From positions 62,001-126,000 of the forward strand of contig CAZAYP010000004.1 of NCBI GenBank assembly GCA_964489425.1: a DNA stretch of 64,000 bases, read 5' to 3'. A program made the position numbers and the translations under genes. The notes beneath the pieces were generated by a model. That model made no database searches. It was not told where the DNA came from and saw only the letters and a list, made by a program, of their open reading frames with translations. Within the stretch, counting starts at the first letter, position 1; each line of letters starts with the position of its first letter. Positions 42,257 to 51,255 of this stretch are shown piece after piece. The stretch is from CAZAYP01 sp964489425 [NCBI: uncultured Verrucomicrobiota bacterium]. Its GTDB lineage: Bacteria; Verrucomicrobiota; Kiritimatiellia; RZYC01.

Positions 42257-45200
42257 TTGCTGGCCCGGCTCATCGGCGCCATGCTGGTGAGCGTCGCCGC
42301 CGCGCTACCGGCGGGCGCCGACGACTTCAGCCTGCTGCAAACAGACTATCAGAACCCCTGGTATGCCACCAACCGCCCGGCGGGGGTCCTGACCAACTAT
42401 GGCCCGCGCGCCACCGCCTTTTACGGCGGCCAGGCCGGTTTCTACAAAGCCACCAACGGCGCGCCCTGGGCCTGGCCGTCCAACGCCAGCACCCGGCTGC
42501 AGGCGTCGGCCATGGGCCAGCCGCTGGACGGGTTGCAGGCGCAGTACCGGCTCGGCGACGAGTTGCCGGCCCCGCCGGATGCGGCCGAGACCGCCCCGGT
42601 GATCGCGCCGTCAAACAGCGCCTATTATTCGGCTTATACCCGGCGGGTCTACGCCGTGGACAGCGGGGTGGTGCGCATCACGTGGCGCCTGGACGGCGGT
42701 GGCACCCGGGACATGATCTACGTGGTGTCCGCGGCCACGGCCTGGCCGCCGGTGCGGATTTTCTGGACCGAGGGCCAGTATTCCGGCCCCACGGTGCAGT
42801 TCGGCAACACCTACAAGGTCAATATCCTCTACAATTCAACGGTCCGGACCAATGACCTGTGGCTCGACTCGAGTTCCGCGCTCCACGCCCGCGAAGGCGC
42901 GTCCGGCCGGGTGATCCTGGAATATACCATGCTGACCACCAACGGCTGGGAGTTCATCGACGCCGAAATCGTGGAGATCCTGGCGCCGATCGTGAACCAG
43001 CTCAGCGGCGAAATCGGCGGCCGCCTCCTGCCTCTGGATCGCAGTTTTGGCAACGACGGCCTGTACGCCCAGGTGACCCGCGGCGTGCTGGACCAGACCG
43101 ACGGCCAGAAAAACTTCGTGCACATCCCGCGCCTGGGCAACAAGAAAAACTGGGTGTTCGCCGTGCGTAAAACCGACAAGCCGTCGGACATTGAAATTTA
43201 CTGGAAGCGCAAGAGCGTCCTGGACGTGCTCTGGCCCTACGAAGTGGACCAGTACAGCACCACCTGGCCGGACCTTGCGCAGATCAATGCCATCGCCCCG
43301 GCGCAGAGCCCCGGACCGACCGTCTTAGTGCCAACCATGCTCCGGCCCACCCTGTGGTATTACCAGGAACCCATGAATCATGCCAAGCTGACGCCGTCGA
43401 ACCGGGACGGCTCGGAATATGCGGCCAGCCAGCCCGGCCGCGCCTTGCTCCAGTATACCGCCAGCGACGACGACACCTGGTTCGAGGTCATCCAGTCCGT
43501 CTGGCATGACGACCGGACCTACATGCCGGTGGACCCGGTGGAATGGCCCATGGGCCGCGAGATCCGGCCCATGTATGGGGTGCGATCCATGGAGTTCAAC
43601 GGCACCACCGACTACCTGGCCTCGACCCTGTGGACCAACCCCCAGAGCTTCACGCTCATGCTGTGGTTCAAGACTACCAACTCGCCCGGCGGCAAGCTGA
43701 TCGGGTTCGGCGACCAGGCCGCGACCCGGAGCTCCAACTATGACCGGCATATCTACATGGGGGCTGCCGGGCAACTGTTCTTTGGAATATTCAACAACAG
43801 CTACCAAACCCTTTACACGCCCAGGGCGTACAACGATGGCGCGTGGCATTGCGCGGCCGCAACCTTCTCGAGCAATGGCGCGGCCCTGTACGTCGACGGC
43901 GTCCTGGTCACCAACAACCCGGCCATCAAGCAAGCCCAGGCTTACAACGGCTATTGGCGCGTGGGTGGTGACAGCCTGGGCAGCTGGCCTGGTGCCAGCG
44001 GATCCGCGACATTCTTTCGCGGCCGGTTGGCCGGCGTGTGCGTCTGGGATGTTGCGTTGACCGCCAATTTTATTGCCTACTTCATGCGCTATCCGCCCGA
44101 GGGCGCGGATGAAGGGTTGGACATCAACTACCCGCTCCAGTCCCTGGCTGGCCGGGCGGTCGACAACCTGGCCCAACCCAAGGCCCCAGGCGCGGTGTAC
44201 GGCAACCCGCGGGTGGTCGTGGACGATTTGCTGCTCGAGGAATGGAGCGATGAGCCGGATTGGTTGGTGAACCTGAGCTGGACCAACATGCCGGGCTACC
44301 TGTATGCGGGAACCAGCTTTCAGCCGGCCTGGTATTCCGCGCCCACCAACGGCAGCGTGACCCACCCGGTGATCGACCCGGCGGACATGGGGCGCAACTC
44401 GCACATCTGGGCGGTGAACACCAACCAACTGGAAGTGTGGTGGTGCAACGCCAGCGCGGAAACCGCCATGCCCCTGCGCGTGTACTGGCCCTCGCTGACG
44501 GCGCGCTACATGAACGTCTGGCCGACCAACGCGCCGGAAATCGTCATCGCCAGCGGGCTGGGTTCCGGCCTGCTGCCCGATTATTTTACAAGCCCATCCA
44601 TCTACTATCAGAACTCCAACAGCCTGGTGGGGTACAACCCGAACGAGGAACACGCGCTCCTGCTCGGCGGCCGCGCATATGCGTTGCGCGACGACCTCAA
44701 CACGCCGGCTTCGTCTGAGCCGTTCGTCCTGCTGCAGCATGTCAGCTCGCGCAACGGCCTGAACGCGCTGCAGCCCTATCACGTGATCGCCACCAACGCG
44801 CAATTCGCGTTCGCGTTTACCAACGGCGAGGCCGGCAAGCTGGTCCAGGCGCCCATGCCCGTGTCCATGCTGCCGCGTTGCACGGCCAGCCACGGCGTGT
44901 CCGGCCCCTACTGGCGCGACCGCAACCAGGACTTCTGGGCCATGGCCGCGGCGGACAACGGCGGCGCCACCAGCATCGTGATGCGCTTCTACTATCCCAT
45001 GCAGCCGTCCTTCGCGTTCCCGGCCCTCGTGCCGCCGCCGGTGGCGGGCGCGGAGATCCCGTGGCTGAGCGGCAACAACGTGACCGGGTTGCCGGTCAAG
45101 ATCACGTACGCGATCCGGTGGCCGGACGCAACGCCCTCCTTGTACGTGGCGGAAACCCTGGCCGCGGCCAAGCACGGCCTGCCCGCCATTCGCGGCCAGA

Positions 45201-48200
45201 AAAGCGTGGACCTGGTGTACCAGCAGTCGCTGCGGCTCGCCGGCAAGGAGAGCGTGGTGCTGCTGGACCCCACCCGCGCCCAGGGCGCAGCATTGACGCA
45301 ACTGCCCGACGACCTGGACAGCCAACTGGTGTACCTCAATCCCGCGGACGGCTATTACTACTTCCGCAACCTGCCGCCCCACTTGCGCGACCACCTCTAC
45401 TACAACGCACAGGGCGGCACGGAAAAATTGTTTTTCAAGGGTCAGTTCATCCAGCCCTTGAGCGGCGATTATTACCTGCTGCTGAATTATCTCAGCGGCG
45501 CGCTCACGGACACCAACAGCGACCGCTATGCCGTGGCGAGCCTGAGCGCCCGGCCGGCTTGGAAAACCGCGGTGAGCCAGTTAGCGACATCGTTGGTGGT
45601 GATCGTCACCAACACCACGGCGTTTGATTCGCTGGCCTTGTCCGCGGGCATCGGGCAGGGCGCCGGCTACGTGACGCTGGCCTTCAACAACAGCACCAAC
45701 CAGTACCTGGTCAGCCCCGGGGATCCCATCAGCCTGAGCATCATCCGGGTGGTCACCAACCTGTACAGCGGCGACTTGAAGACCCTGTATTCGGATAATC
45801 CGCTGGATGAAAAGGTTTCCCTGCGCCACAGCGCCGACCTGGCAGGGCAAGTGACCAATTACCAGTTCCAGTGGTTTTACCATCCCGATCCCGGCGGCCA
45901 GCCCGGCACCACGCCGGAAACCGAACCGGCGGGCTGGATTTACTTGAATGACCAGGACAACGGCCTGACCATCCAGGGCCCGGGCGTGCTGGCGCTGCAG
46001 GACCTGTATTACATCTGCCGGTACCGCCCGTTGCGCACCAATGGCCCGGCCGGCACCGGGTGGAGCACCTGGGTTGCGCCGCAGTTGGTGGAAGGATGGA
46101 TCAAGCGGGTCATGGCCGCGATCAATCCCTTTGACCAACGGATCAAGGATTACCAAAGCACCGCGGTCAATGCCTTGGTCACCATGATCGGCCAGGCCGG
46201 CCAACGCTACGAGGGCGACGTGCCCCTGAACGAGTCGGCCCTGAACGATTATGGCCTGATCTCCATTTATGAGACCGTGCTGCGCCGGTCCCAGAACATG
46301 AGCATTGACGGCCTGCCGCCCACCGACAGCGAGGGCGTCAACAACGCCCTCATGCTGGCGGCCGGCCGGATCAATGACCTCTATATGCTGCTCGGCAACG
46401 AGGCTTACGCCGATGCCCAGGACCCGACCATTGCTTTTGGAACTGAAGATGCGGTGTACGGTTCCCGCGCGCCATCCATCTTCTGCTTCATGAACCAAGT
46501 GCCGACCCTGCTGGACGAGGAACTGGCCCTGCTGCGCGGCCGCGGCGATGATCCCGCCGCCCAGCCGGCGCTCGCCAGCGCCCCGGTGTACAACCGGCTG
46601 GCCTGGAACTTCACCCGCGACATCACCGGCGGCGAGGTGGCCTATGCGCTCAACTACAACGTGCGCGACCCGGCCGGCAACGTGACCGGCACCGTCAGCC
46701 AGGCCAGCGCCGCGGCCATGTACCCGCAAGGCCATGGCGACGCCTGGGGCCATTACCTGTCCGCCATCTGGGGCTATTACCGCTTGTTGCGCCACCCCTA
46801 TTTCACCTGGGTGCCGCGCAGCGAGTCGGTCAACACCGGCGACGGCTCCATGACCGTGGATATCTCCTACCTGCACGAGCGCCGATTTGCCCAGGCCGCC
46901 GCGGCCCGCGCCCGGGCCGGTGCGGAAATCCTCAACCTGACCTGGCGCCAGAATTACCTGGGCAAGCCGGACCGCCTGCCGGAATATTTCCGCGACACCA
47001 ACACCAACCGCGCCTGGGGCGTGGGCGAGTGGGCGGTGCGCGCCGGCCAGGCCGCGTACTTCGACTGGGTCATGGCCAACGCCATCCTGCCCGCCCAGGA
47101 CGCGGCCCACGCCGGCATCCGCCAGGTGGACCGGACCACGGTGCCCGAGTTGACCGAGATCGCCGCGCGCGCAGCCGAAATCCAGGAGCAGATGAACTCC
47201 GCCGACGCCGGCCTCAACCCCTTGGGCCTGGCCGACAGCGTTGTGCCGTTCGACATCAGTCCCGCCGAACTGGATTTGGGCACCACGCATTTCGAGCAGA
47301 TTTACGCCCGCGCCGTCACGGCCCTGGACAATGCCGCCACGGCCTTCGATAATGCGGCTGACTGCACCCAGTGGCTCCGCCGGCAGAACGATTCGCTCGC
47401 GGACTTCCAGCAAAACGTGGCTGAAGAAGAGCAGAATTTCGAGAACCGCCTGTTGGAACTCTACGGTTATCCCTTTGCCGATGATATCGGCCCGGGCAAG
47501 ACCTACCCGCAGGGATACCAGGGCCCGGACCTCTACCATTACCAGTACCTGGACCTGTACGACTTGATGGGCGACGCCGCAGTGGCGTCGGTAGTGACCG
47601 TGAAGTTGCCCTGCGTGACCGCGCTGATGACCAACAACGTGGTGTCCCTCACGACCAACGACATCGGGCCGGTGGAATTCCATTTCAGCGCCAGCGGGTT
47701 CATGGTCAAGCCCGCGGCCTGGTCGGGGTCGCGGCGGGCGTCCGGCGACCTGCAACTGGCGCTGCGCGGGGTGCTGGCCGCGTATGCCGAACTCCAGCGG
47801 GCGCTGGCCGACTATGCCGTGCTCGAAACGCAAATCGCCGAGTTGGACAGCCTGATTGCCCAATCCGCCGCCGCCGGCACCAAGGCCCTGGAGTTGATGC
47901 GGTACTATCGCAACCTGCAAATGACCGAGACGGCCGTGGCTACGACCCTGTCGTTCATTTCCGGGTTTGCTCACCAGACCATCAGCACCTGGCAATCCGC
48001 GATCGACGTGGGCACGCAAATGGTTCCTTTAAGCATCATGGACCCGTTTTCGGGGGCGCGGGCCGTGCTGACCACTTCGTCCCGGGTTCTGTTCCAGGTA
48101 TTGCAGGGCATTGACTTGGTGGGCAGCGCGGGCGCGGCGTCGCTGCAGGCCATGAAAGAACTGGCGGGCTACAACCTGCAAATCGACCTGGCGGAACAGG

Positions 48201-49528
48201 CGGGCGCGCCCAGCACCCTGCCCATGGAAATATCCCTGGGCATGGGCCGGCAATCCGGCAAGCTGTACGAGATCCAGGCACTGCTGCAGAAGCTGGACGC
48301 GGCCCAGCAGAACTACCAGAAGCTGCTGGCGGAAGCCCAGCGGGTCTGGACCGAGCGCTCGCGGTTCCGCGCCTCGACCGCGACCGAACTGCAGCAGTAC
48401 CGGTACAAGGACATGGCGTTCCGCATCTTCCGCAACGATGCCTTGCAGAAGTACCGCAGCGCGTATGACCTGGCCGCGCGCTATGTGTTCCTCGCCGCCA
48501 AGGCCTACGATTACGAGACCGGACTCCTGGCCAGCGACACCCAGTCCAGTCCGGGCGCCGAGTTCCTTGCCGGCGTGGTGCGCGCCCGCGCCTTGGGCAG
48601 CTTCATCGGGGGTACACCGGCGGCGGCCGGCGCCTGGGGCGACCCGGGGCTGGCGGATATCATGGCGCGCATGAAAGGCGACTGGGATGTGATCAAGGGC
48701 CGCCTGGGCTTCAACAACCCGGACAACGAGACCGGCCGGTTCTCCCTGCGCACCGAACTGTTCCGGATCGTGCCCGGGGCCGCCGGCGACGCCATTTGGC
48801 GCGCCACGCTGACCCAATATGCCGTGGATGACATCCTCAGCCTGCCGGTGTTTCGCCAGTATTGCCTGCCGTTTGATCCGCGCCAGGCCAAGGAGCCCGG
48901 TCTGATGATCCCGTTCTCGACCTCGATCTATTTCGGCGAGAACTTCTTTGGCCACAGCCTGGCCGCGGGCGACAACGCGTACGACTCGAGCCATTTTGCC
49001 ACCAAGATCCGGTCCGTGGGCGTTTGGTTCCAGAACTACAACAATGCCTTCACCAACACCGGCGGCCTGGCCAACCAGCCGCGGGTCTACCTGGTGCCGG
49101 CCGGCTCCGACATCACCCGCGCACCGTCCGCCGGCGGCGGCGATCTGCGGGTGTGGAGCGTCGTAGACCAAGCCTTGCCGCTGCCGTACAACATCGGCCA
49201 GACCGATCTCAACAATCCCAACTGGGTGGCTACCTTCGATTCGCTCTCCGAGTCGCTGGCCCAGGTCCGCAAGTACTCATCACTGCGGGCGTACCACGAC
49301 GCTGGTTTCAACACCAGCGAGATGAGCTATAACGCCCGCCTGGTTGGCCGCTCGGTCTGGAACACCCAGTGGTACCTGATCATCCCCGCCGGCACGCTCC
49401 TGAGCGATCGCGCCGAGGCCCTGGCCCGCTTCATCGACGGCGCGCTCCAGCCCGACCTGAGCCGCGACCATAACGGCGTAAAGGACATCAAGCTGTTCTT
49501 CCAGACGTATTCGTATTCGGGAAACTGA
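42257..49528 (+). CDS. Giant secreted protein with LamG domain and helical C-terminal region
   Basis: About 2,423 aa. A signal-like N-terminus (LLARLIGAMLVSVAAALPAG) starts at a TTG at 42257; an ATG at 42281 is possible, and the true start may lie in the repeat-derived leader. The N-terminal beta-rich part (to about 435) precedes a LamG domain at about 439-620 (MEFNGTTDYLASTLW). Long beta-rich regions continue to about 1300. A helical region from about 1670 to 2080 has coiled-coil-like stretches (ALADYAVLETQIAELDSLIA, LLQKLDAAQQNYQKLLAEAQ) and weakly hydrophobic helices. The last 250 residues are again beta-rich (FATKIRSVGVWFQNY, PRVYLVPAGSD). The layout loosely recalls Tc-toxin A subunits, but no motif proves this. 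No catalytic site was found. Confidence 0.85.
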   Translation: MLARLIGAMLVSVAAALPAGADDFSLLQTDYQNPWYATNRPAGVLTNYGPRATAFYGGQAGFYKATNGAPWAWPSNASTRLQASAMGQPLDGLQAQYRLGDELPAPPDAAETAPVIAPSNSAYYSAYTRRVYAVDSGVVRITWRLDGGGTRDMIYVVSAATAWPPVRIFWTEGQYSGPTVQFGNTYKVNILYNSTVRTNDLWLDSSSALHAREGASGRVILEYTMLTTNGWEFIDAEIVEILAPIVNQLSGEIGGRLLPLDRSFGNDGLYAQVTRGVLDQTDGQKNFVHIPRLGNKKNWVFAVRKTDKPSDIEIYWKRKSVLDVLWPYEVDQYSTTWPDLAQINAIAPAQSPGPTVLVPTMLRPTLWYYQEPMNHAKLTPSNRDGSEYAASQPGRALLQYTASDDDTWFEVIQSVWHDDRTYMPVDPVEWPMGREIRPMYGVRSMEFNGTTDYLASTLWTNPQSFTLMLWFKTTNSPGGKLIGFGDQAATRSSNYDRHIYMGAAGQLFFGIFNNSYQTLYTPRAYNDGAWHCAAATFSSNGAALYVDGVLVTNNPAIKQAQAYNGYWRVGGDSLGSWPGASGSATFFRGRLAGVCVWDVALTANFIAYFMRYPPEGADEGLDINYPLQSLAGRAVDNLAQPKAPGAVYGNPRVVVDDLLLEEWSDEPDWLVNLSWTNMPGYLYAGTSFQPAWYSAPTNGSVTHPVIDPADMGRNSHIWAVNTNQLEVWWCNASAETAMPLRVYWPSLTARYMNVWPTNAPEIVIASGLGSGLLPDYFTSPSIYYQNSNSLVGYNPNEEHALLLGGRAYALRDDLNTPASSEPFVLLQHVSSRNGLNALQPYHVIATNAQFAFAFTNGEAGKLVQAPMPVSMLPRCTASHGVSGPYWRDRNQDFWAMAAADNGGATSIVMRFYYPMQPSFAFPALVPPPVAGAEIPWLSGNNVTGLPVKITYAIRWPDATPSLYVAETLAAAKHGLPAIRGQKSVDLVYQQSLRLAGKESVVLLDPTRAQGAALTQLPDDLDSQLVYLNPADGYYYFRNLPPHLRDHLYYNAQGGTEKLFFKGQFIQPLSGDYYLLLNYLSGALTDTNSDRYAVASLSARPAWKTAVSQLATSLVVIVTNTTAFDSLALSAGIGQGAGYVTLAFNNSTNQYLVSPGDPISLSIIRVVTNLYSGDLKTLYSDNPLDEKVSLRHSADLAGQVTNYQFQWFYHPDPGGQPGTTPETEPAGWIYLNDQDNGLTIQGPGVLALQDLYYICRYRPLRTNGPAGTGWSTWVAPQLVEGWIKRVMAAINPFDQRIKDYQSTAVNALVTMIGQAGQRYEGDVPLNESALNDYGLISIYETVLRRSQNMSIDGLPPTDSEGVNNALMLAAGRINDLYMLLGNEAYADAQDPTIAFGTEDAVYGSRAPSIFCFMNQVPTLLDEELALLRGRGDDPAAQPALASAPVYNRLAWNFTRDITGGEVAYALNYNVRDPAGNVTGTVSQASAAAMYPQGHGDAWGHYLSAIWGYYRLLRHPYFTWVPRSESVNTGDGSMTVDISYLHERRFAQAAAARARAGAEILNLTWRQNYLGKPDRLPEYFRDTNTNRAWGVGEWAVRAGQAAYFDWVMANAILPAQDAAHAGIRQVDRTTVPELTEIAARAAEIQEQMNSADAGLNPLGLADSVVPFDISPAELDLGTTHFEQIYARAVTALDNAATAFDNAADCTQWLRRQNDSLADFQQNVAEEEQNFENRLLELYGYPFADDIGPGKTYPQGYQGPDLYHYQYLDLYDLMGDAAVASVVTVKLPCVTALMTNNVVSLTTNDIGPVEFHFSASGFMVKPAAWSGSRRASGDLQLALRGVLAAYAELQRALADYAVLETQIAELDSLIAQSAAAGTKALELMRYYRNLQMTETAVATTLSFISGFAHQTISTWQSAIDVGTQMVPLSIMDPFSGARAVLTTSSRVLFQVLQGIDLVGSAGAASLQAMKELAGYNLQIDLAEQAGAPSTLPMEISLGMGRQSGKLYEIQALLQKLDAAQQNYQKLLAEAQRVWTERSRFRASTATELQQYRYKDMAFRIFRNDALQKYRSAYDLAARYVFLAAKAYDYETGLLASDTQSSPGAEFLAGVVRARALGSFIGGTPAAAGAWGDPGLADIMARMKGDWDVIKGRLGFNNPDNETGRFSLRTELFRIVPGAAGDAIWRATLTQYAVDDILSLPVFRQYCLPFDPRQAKEPGLMIPFSTSIYFGENFFGHSLAAGDNAYDSSHFATKIRSVGVWFQNYNNAFTNTGGLANQPRVYLVPAGSDITRAPSAGGGDLRVWSVVDQALPLPYNIGQTDLNNPNWVATFDSLSESLAQVRKYSSLRAYHDAGFNTSEMSYNARLVGRSVWNTQWYLIIPAGTLLSDRAEALARFIDGALQPDLSRDHNGVKDIKLFFQTYSYSGN

Positions 49529-49549
49529 AGAGAACGAGGAACGAGGAAT

Positions 49550-49915
49550 GATGAACGAGGAAGTGCGGAAGAATATATTGATATGCATTCTGCGAACGAT
49601 GTGATGGAGTACGCTGAAATATATGTCTATCTGGAAGACGAAGGCACTGATGTGTGGCGCCCAGTTCAAGCAGTAGGGCAGGGCAATCTGAAATATCGGA
49701 TCGTCTCCGTCAATGCCGATCCGGAGGGTGAGCATTGGCGATTCACGACCGGGGACGTCGTTCGGTGTGAATGGAAGAGGCTGTGCGACGGCATACGCCT
49801 GGTGGCTGTCGAGAAAGAAACAGACTGAGTCGCAGAACAATGCAGTGCAGATACCGTCTTAGAAAGGCCGCATCTGAGTACTGATGTTAAACGAGATGAA
49901 CGCGGAAGTGCGGAA
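49550..49915. repeat. 21-bp direct repeats around a small gene cassette
   Basis: GATGAACGAGGAAGTGCGGAA at 49550-49570 recurs at 49895-49915 with one change (A to C). The two copies are 345 bp apart and enclose the 81-codon gene. They overlap a broader field of ATGAACG-like heptamers (49531-49563, 49894-49945). Confidence 0.8.
49583..49828 (+). CDS. Small conserved-type hypothetical protein
   Basis: 81 aa, acidic, with no signal peptide: MEYAEIYVYLEDEGTDVWRP, then LKYRIVSVNADPEGEHWRF and TGDVVRCEWKRL. The 'LxDEGTDVWRPVxA ... YRIV ... DPExEHWxFxxGxxVRC' pattern is that of a widespread small uncharacterised protein family. The start may be 49583 or the ATG at 49604; neither has a good ribosome site. 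It lies in a lower-GC cassette between direct repeats after the giant gene and was probably acquired separately. Confidence 0.7.
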   Translation: MHSANDVMEYAEIYVYLEDEGTDVWRPVQAVGQGNLKYRIVSVNADPEGEHWRFTTGDVVRCEWKRLCDGIRLVAVEKETD

Positions 49916-50336
49916 CAAGCGACCGATGAACGACGAACGAACAAGTGAAGAGAAGCGGGAAACACCGAGTGCTGATCGCAACCGGAGGGATCTGAAAGAA
50001 CGATTCCTGGATTATTCATTGCGCATTATTCGGTTGTACACCGCGCTGCCAAAGAATGAGGTTGCCAGGGTTCTGGGTAAACAGATGTTGCGGAGTGGCA
50101 CGTCGGTCGGCGCACATCATCGCGAAGCCTTTCGCAGCCGATCACCAGCGGAATTTGTCAGTAAAATCGAAGGCGCCTTGCAGGAGTTGGACGAAACCGA
50201 ATATTGGCTGCAGTTGCTTATCCGAAGCAAGACCATTGCTCCAGCGTCCCTGGTAGCGCTTTTAACGGAGACGTCTGAACTAATGGCAATATTGACGGCA
50301 TCAGCCAAGACGGCCAAAAAAAGGATCCGCCCGTGA
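49884..50336 (+). CDS. Four-helix bundle protein (23S rRNA intervening-sequence family)
   Basis: 150 aa; the family domain starts at about residue 34 with DLKERFLDYSLRIIRLYTAL and continues VLGKQMLRSGTSVGAHHREA, SPAEFVSKIEGALQELDETE and YWLQLLI. This S23-type protein family was first seen in rRNA intervening sequences and is now known as a frequent, easily moved chromosomal gene without clear function. The first 25-30 residues are encoded by the repeat field, so the real start may be the ATG at 49926 or later. Lower GC than its neighbours. Its stop overlaps the GTG of the next gene (GTGA). Confidence 0.88.
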   Translation: MLNEMNAEVRNKRPMNDERTSEEKRETPSADRNRRDLKERFLDYSLRIIRLYTALPKNEVARVLGKQMLRSGTSVGAHHREAFRSRSPAEFVSKIEGALQELDETEYWLQLLIRSKTIAPASLVALLTETSELMAILTASAKTAKKRIRP

Positions 50337-51196
50337 ATACATCGCGACAATTAACTTCTCGTTTCACAGCTCTGATTCTGGTGTTCTTAACTTTCTCGTT
50401 CATCGTTCATCGTTCATCGTTTGCGTTACTTCCCGCCCCCCACTGCATCTTCTACGGCCAGGCGCGCGACCCTTTCGGCTGGCCCTACGTGGAGAACGCC
50501 CAGGTCATCCTGCGGTCCGGCGGCCGCGAAGTGACCCGCTGCACCGTGCGCGGGGCCTGGGCGCCGGGGGTCAACTTCGCGCTCTACGCGCCGATGGATG
50601 ACGGCCGCGATGAACGCTACCGTGCCGGCGCCGTGCGCACCAACGAACCCGTCCAGGTCGTGGTCCTGGACAACGGGACGGAATACCCCATCCTGGAAAC
50701 CAACGCCCTGTCAGTCGCCGGGCAACCGGGCGAGATCCTTTTCGTCAACGTCACCGCCGGCGAGGATGCCAATGGCAACGGCATTCCCGATTTTTGGGAC
50801 CAGGTGCTGGTGGATTATTCCGGCGGCACGCTGACCAGCATCTGGCAGGTGGTGGGCAGCGCCGACTTTGACGGCGACGGCGTATCCAACGCGGACGAGT
50901 ACCGCTCCGGCACGCTGGCCTTCCTGAACAGCGACTATTTTTTTGCCGAACAACTCGGGCGGATGTCCAACGGTTGCGTGCGCATCAGCGTGTTGACCGT
51001 GCCGGGCAAGGTGTACCGCGTCGAAGAAGCTGGCCCCGGCTGGGTGCAGGATGCCTGGACATGGGCGCCCCAGCCTTTTGCCACCACCCCCGCCGGTAGG
51101 CCTGACCAGACGGCGATCGTGGGCACAGGTCATTACCTTGATTTTTACGTGCCAGCCACCAACCGGCACAGTGTGCTTCGTTTGAATGTGGAGTAA
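50333..51196 (+). CDS. Secreted protein with TSP3-like calcium-binding segment
   Basis: 287 aa from a GTG at 50333 overlapping the four-helix gene's stop. The signal peptide (LILVFLTFSFIVHRSSFA) is partly encoded by TTCATCG repeats at 50393-50425. The mature protein opens with a beta-sandwich (FYGQARDPFGWPYVENAQVI). It continues with DANGNGIPDFWDQ and ADFDGDGVSNADEY, two Asp-rich thrombospondin-3/EF-like loops likely to bind Ca2+. It ends in a beta domain (GKVYRVEEAGPGW ... HSVLRLNVE), the same C-terminal plan as the proteases at 9623 and 55612. The start may have been altered by insertion of the cassette upstream. Confidence 0.75.
   Translation: MNTSRQLTSRFTALILVFLTFSFIVHRSSFALLPAPHCIFYGQARDPFGWPYVENAQVILRSGGREVTRCTVRGAWAPGVNFALYAPMDDGRDERYRAGAVRTNEPVQVVVLDNGTEYPILETNALSVAGQPGEILFVNVTAGEDANGNGIPDFWDQVLVDYSGGTLTSIWQVVGSADFDGDGVSNADEYRSGTLAFLNSDYFFAEQLGRMSNGCVRISVLTVPGKVYRVEEAGPGWVQDAWTWAPQPFATTPAGRPDQTAIVGTGHYLDFYVPATNRHSVLRLNVE
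50393..50425 (+). repeat. TTCATCG heptamer tract within a signal-peptide sequence
   Basis: TTCTCG followed by three GTTCATC units encodes part of the secretion signal of the gene at 50333. It is the inverse of the ATGAACG-type tract at 49531-49563 on the other side of the cassettes. Confidence 0.75.
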
Positions 51197-51255
51197 CCAT
51201 GGGATCCTTACAACAGGGCAGGCGGAGCGGTTGCGCCGAAGCGCACCCATATATG

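Noticed and set aside
42021-42290. Peptide frames inside the 203-bp repeats as protein-coding genes
   Set aside because: High DNA identity of the copies explains the shared frame, and the peptide is Arg/Pro-rich without a fold. Kept only as a possible coupling leader.
45581-48019. 812-codon and other long antisense frames within the giant gene (also 43325-45394)
   Set aside because: They have low-complexity composition, no ribosome sites and no motifs, while the sense frame runs uninterrupted over 7 kb.
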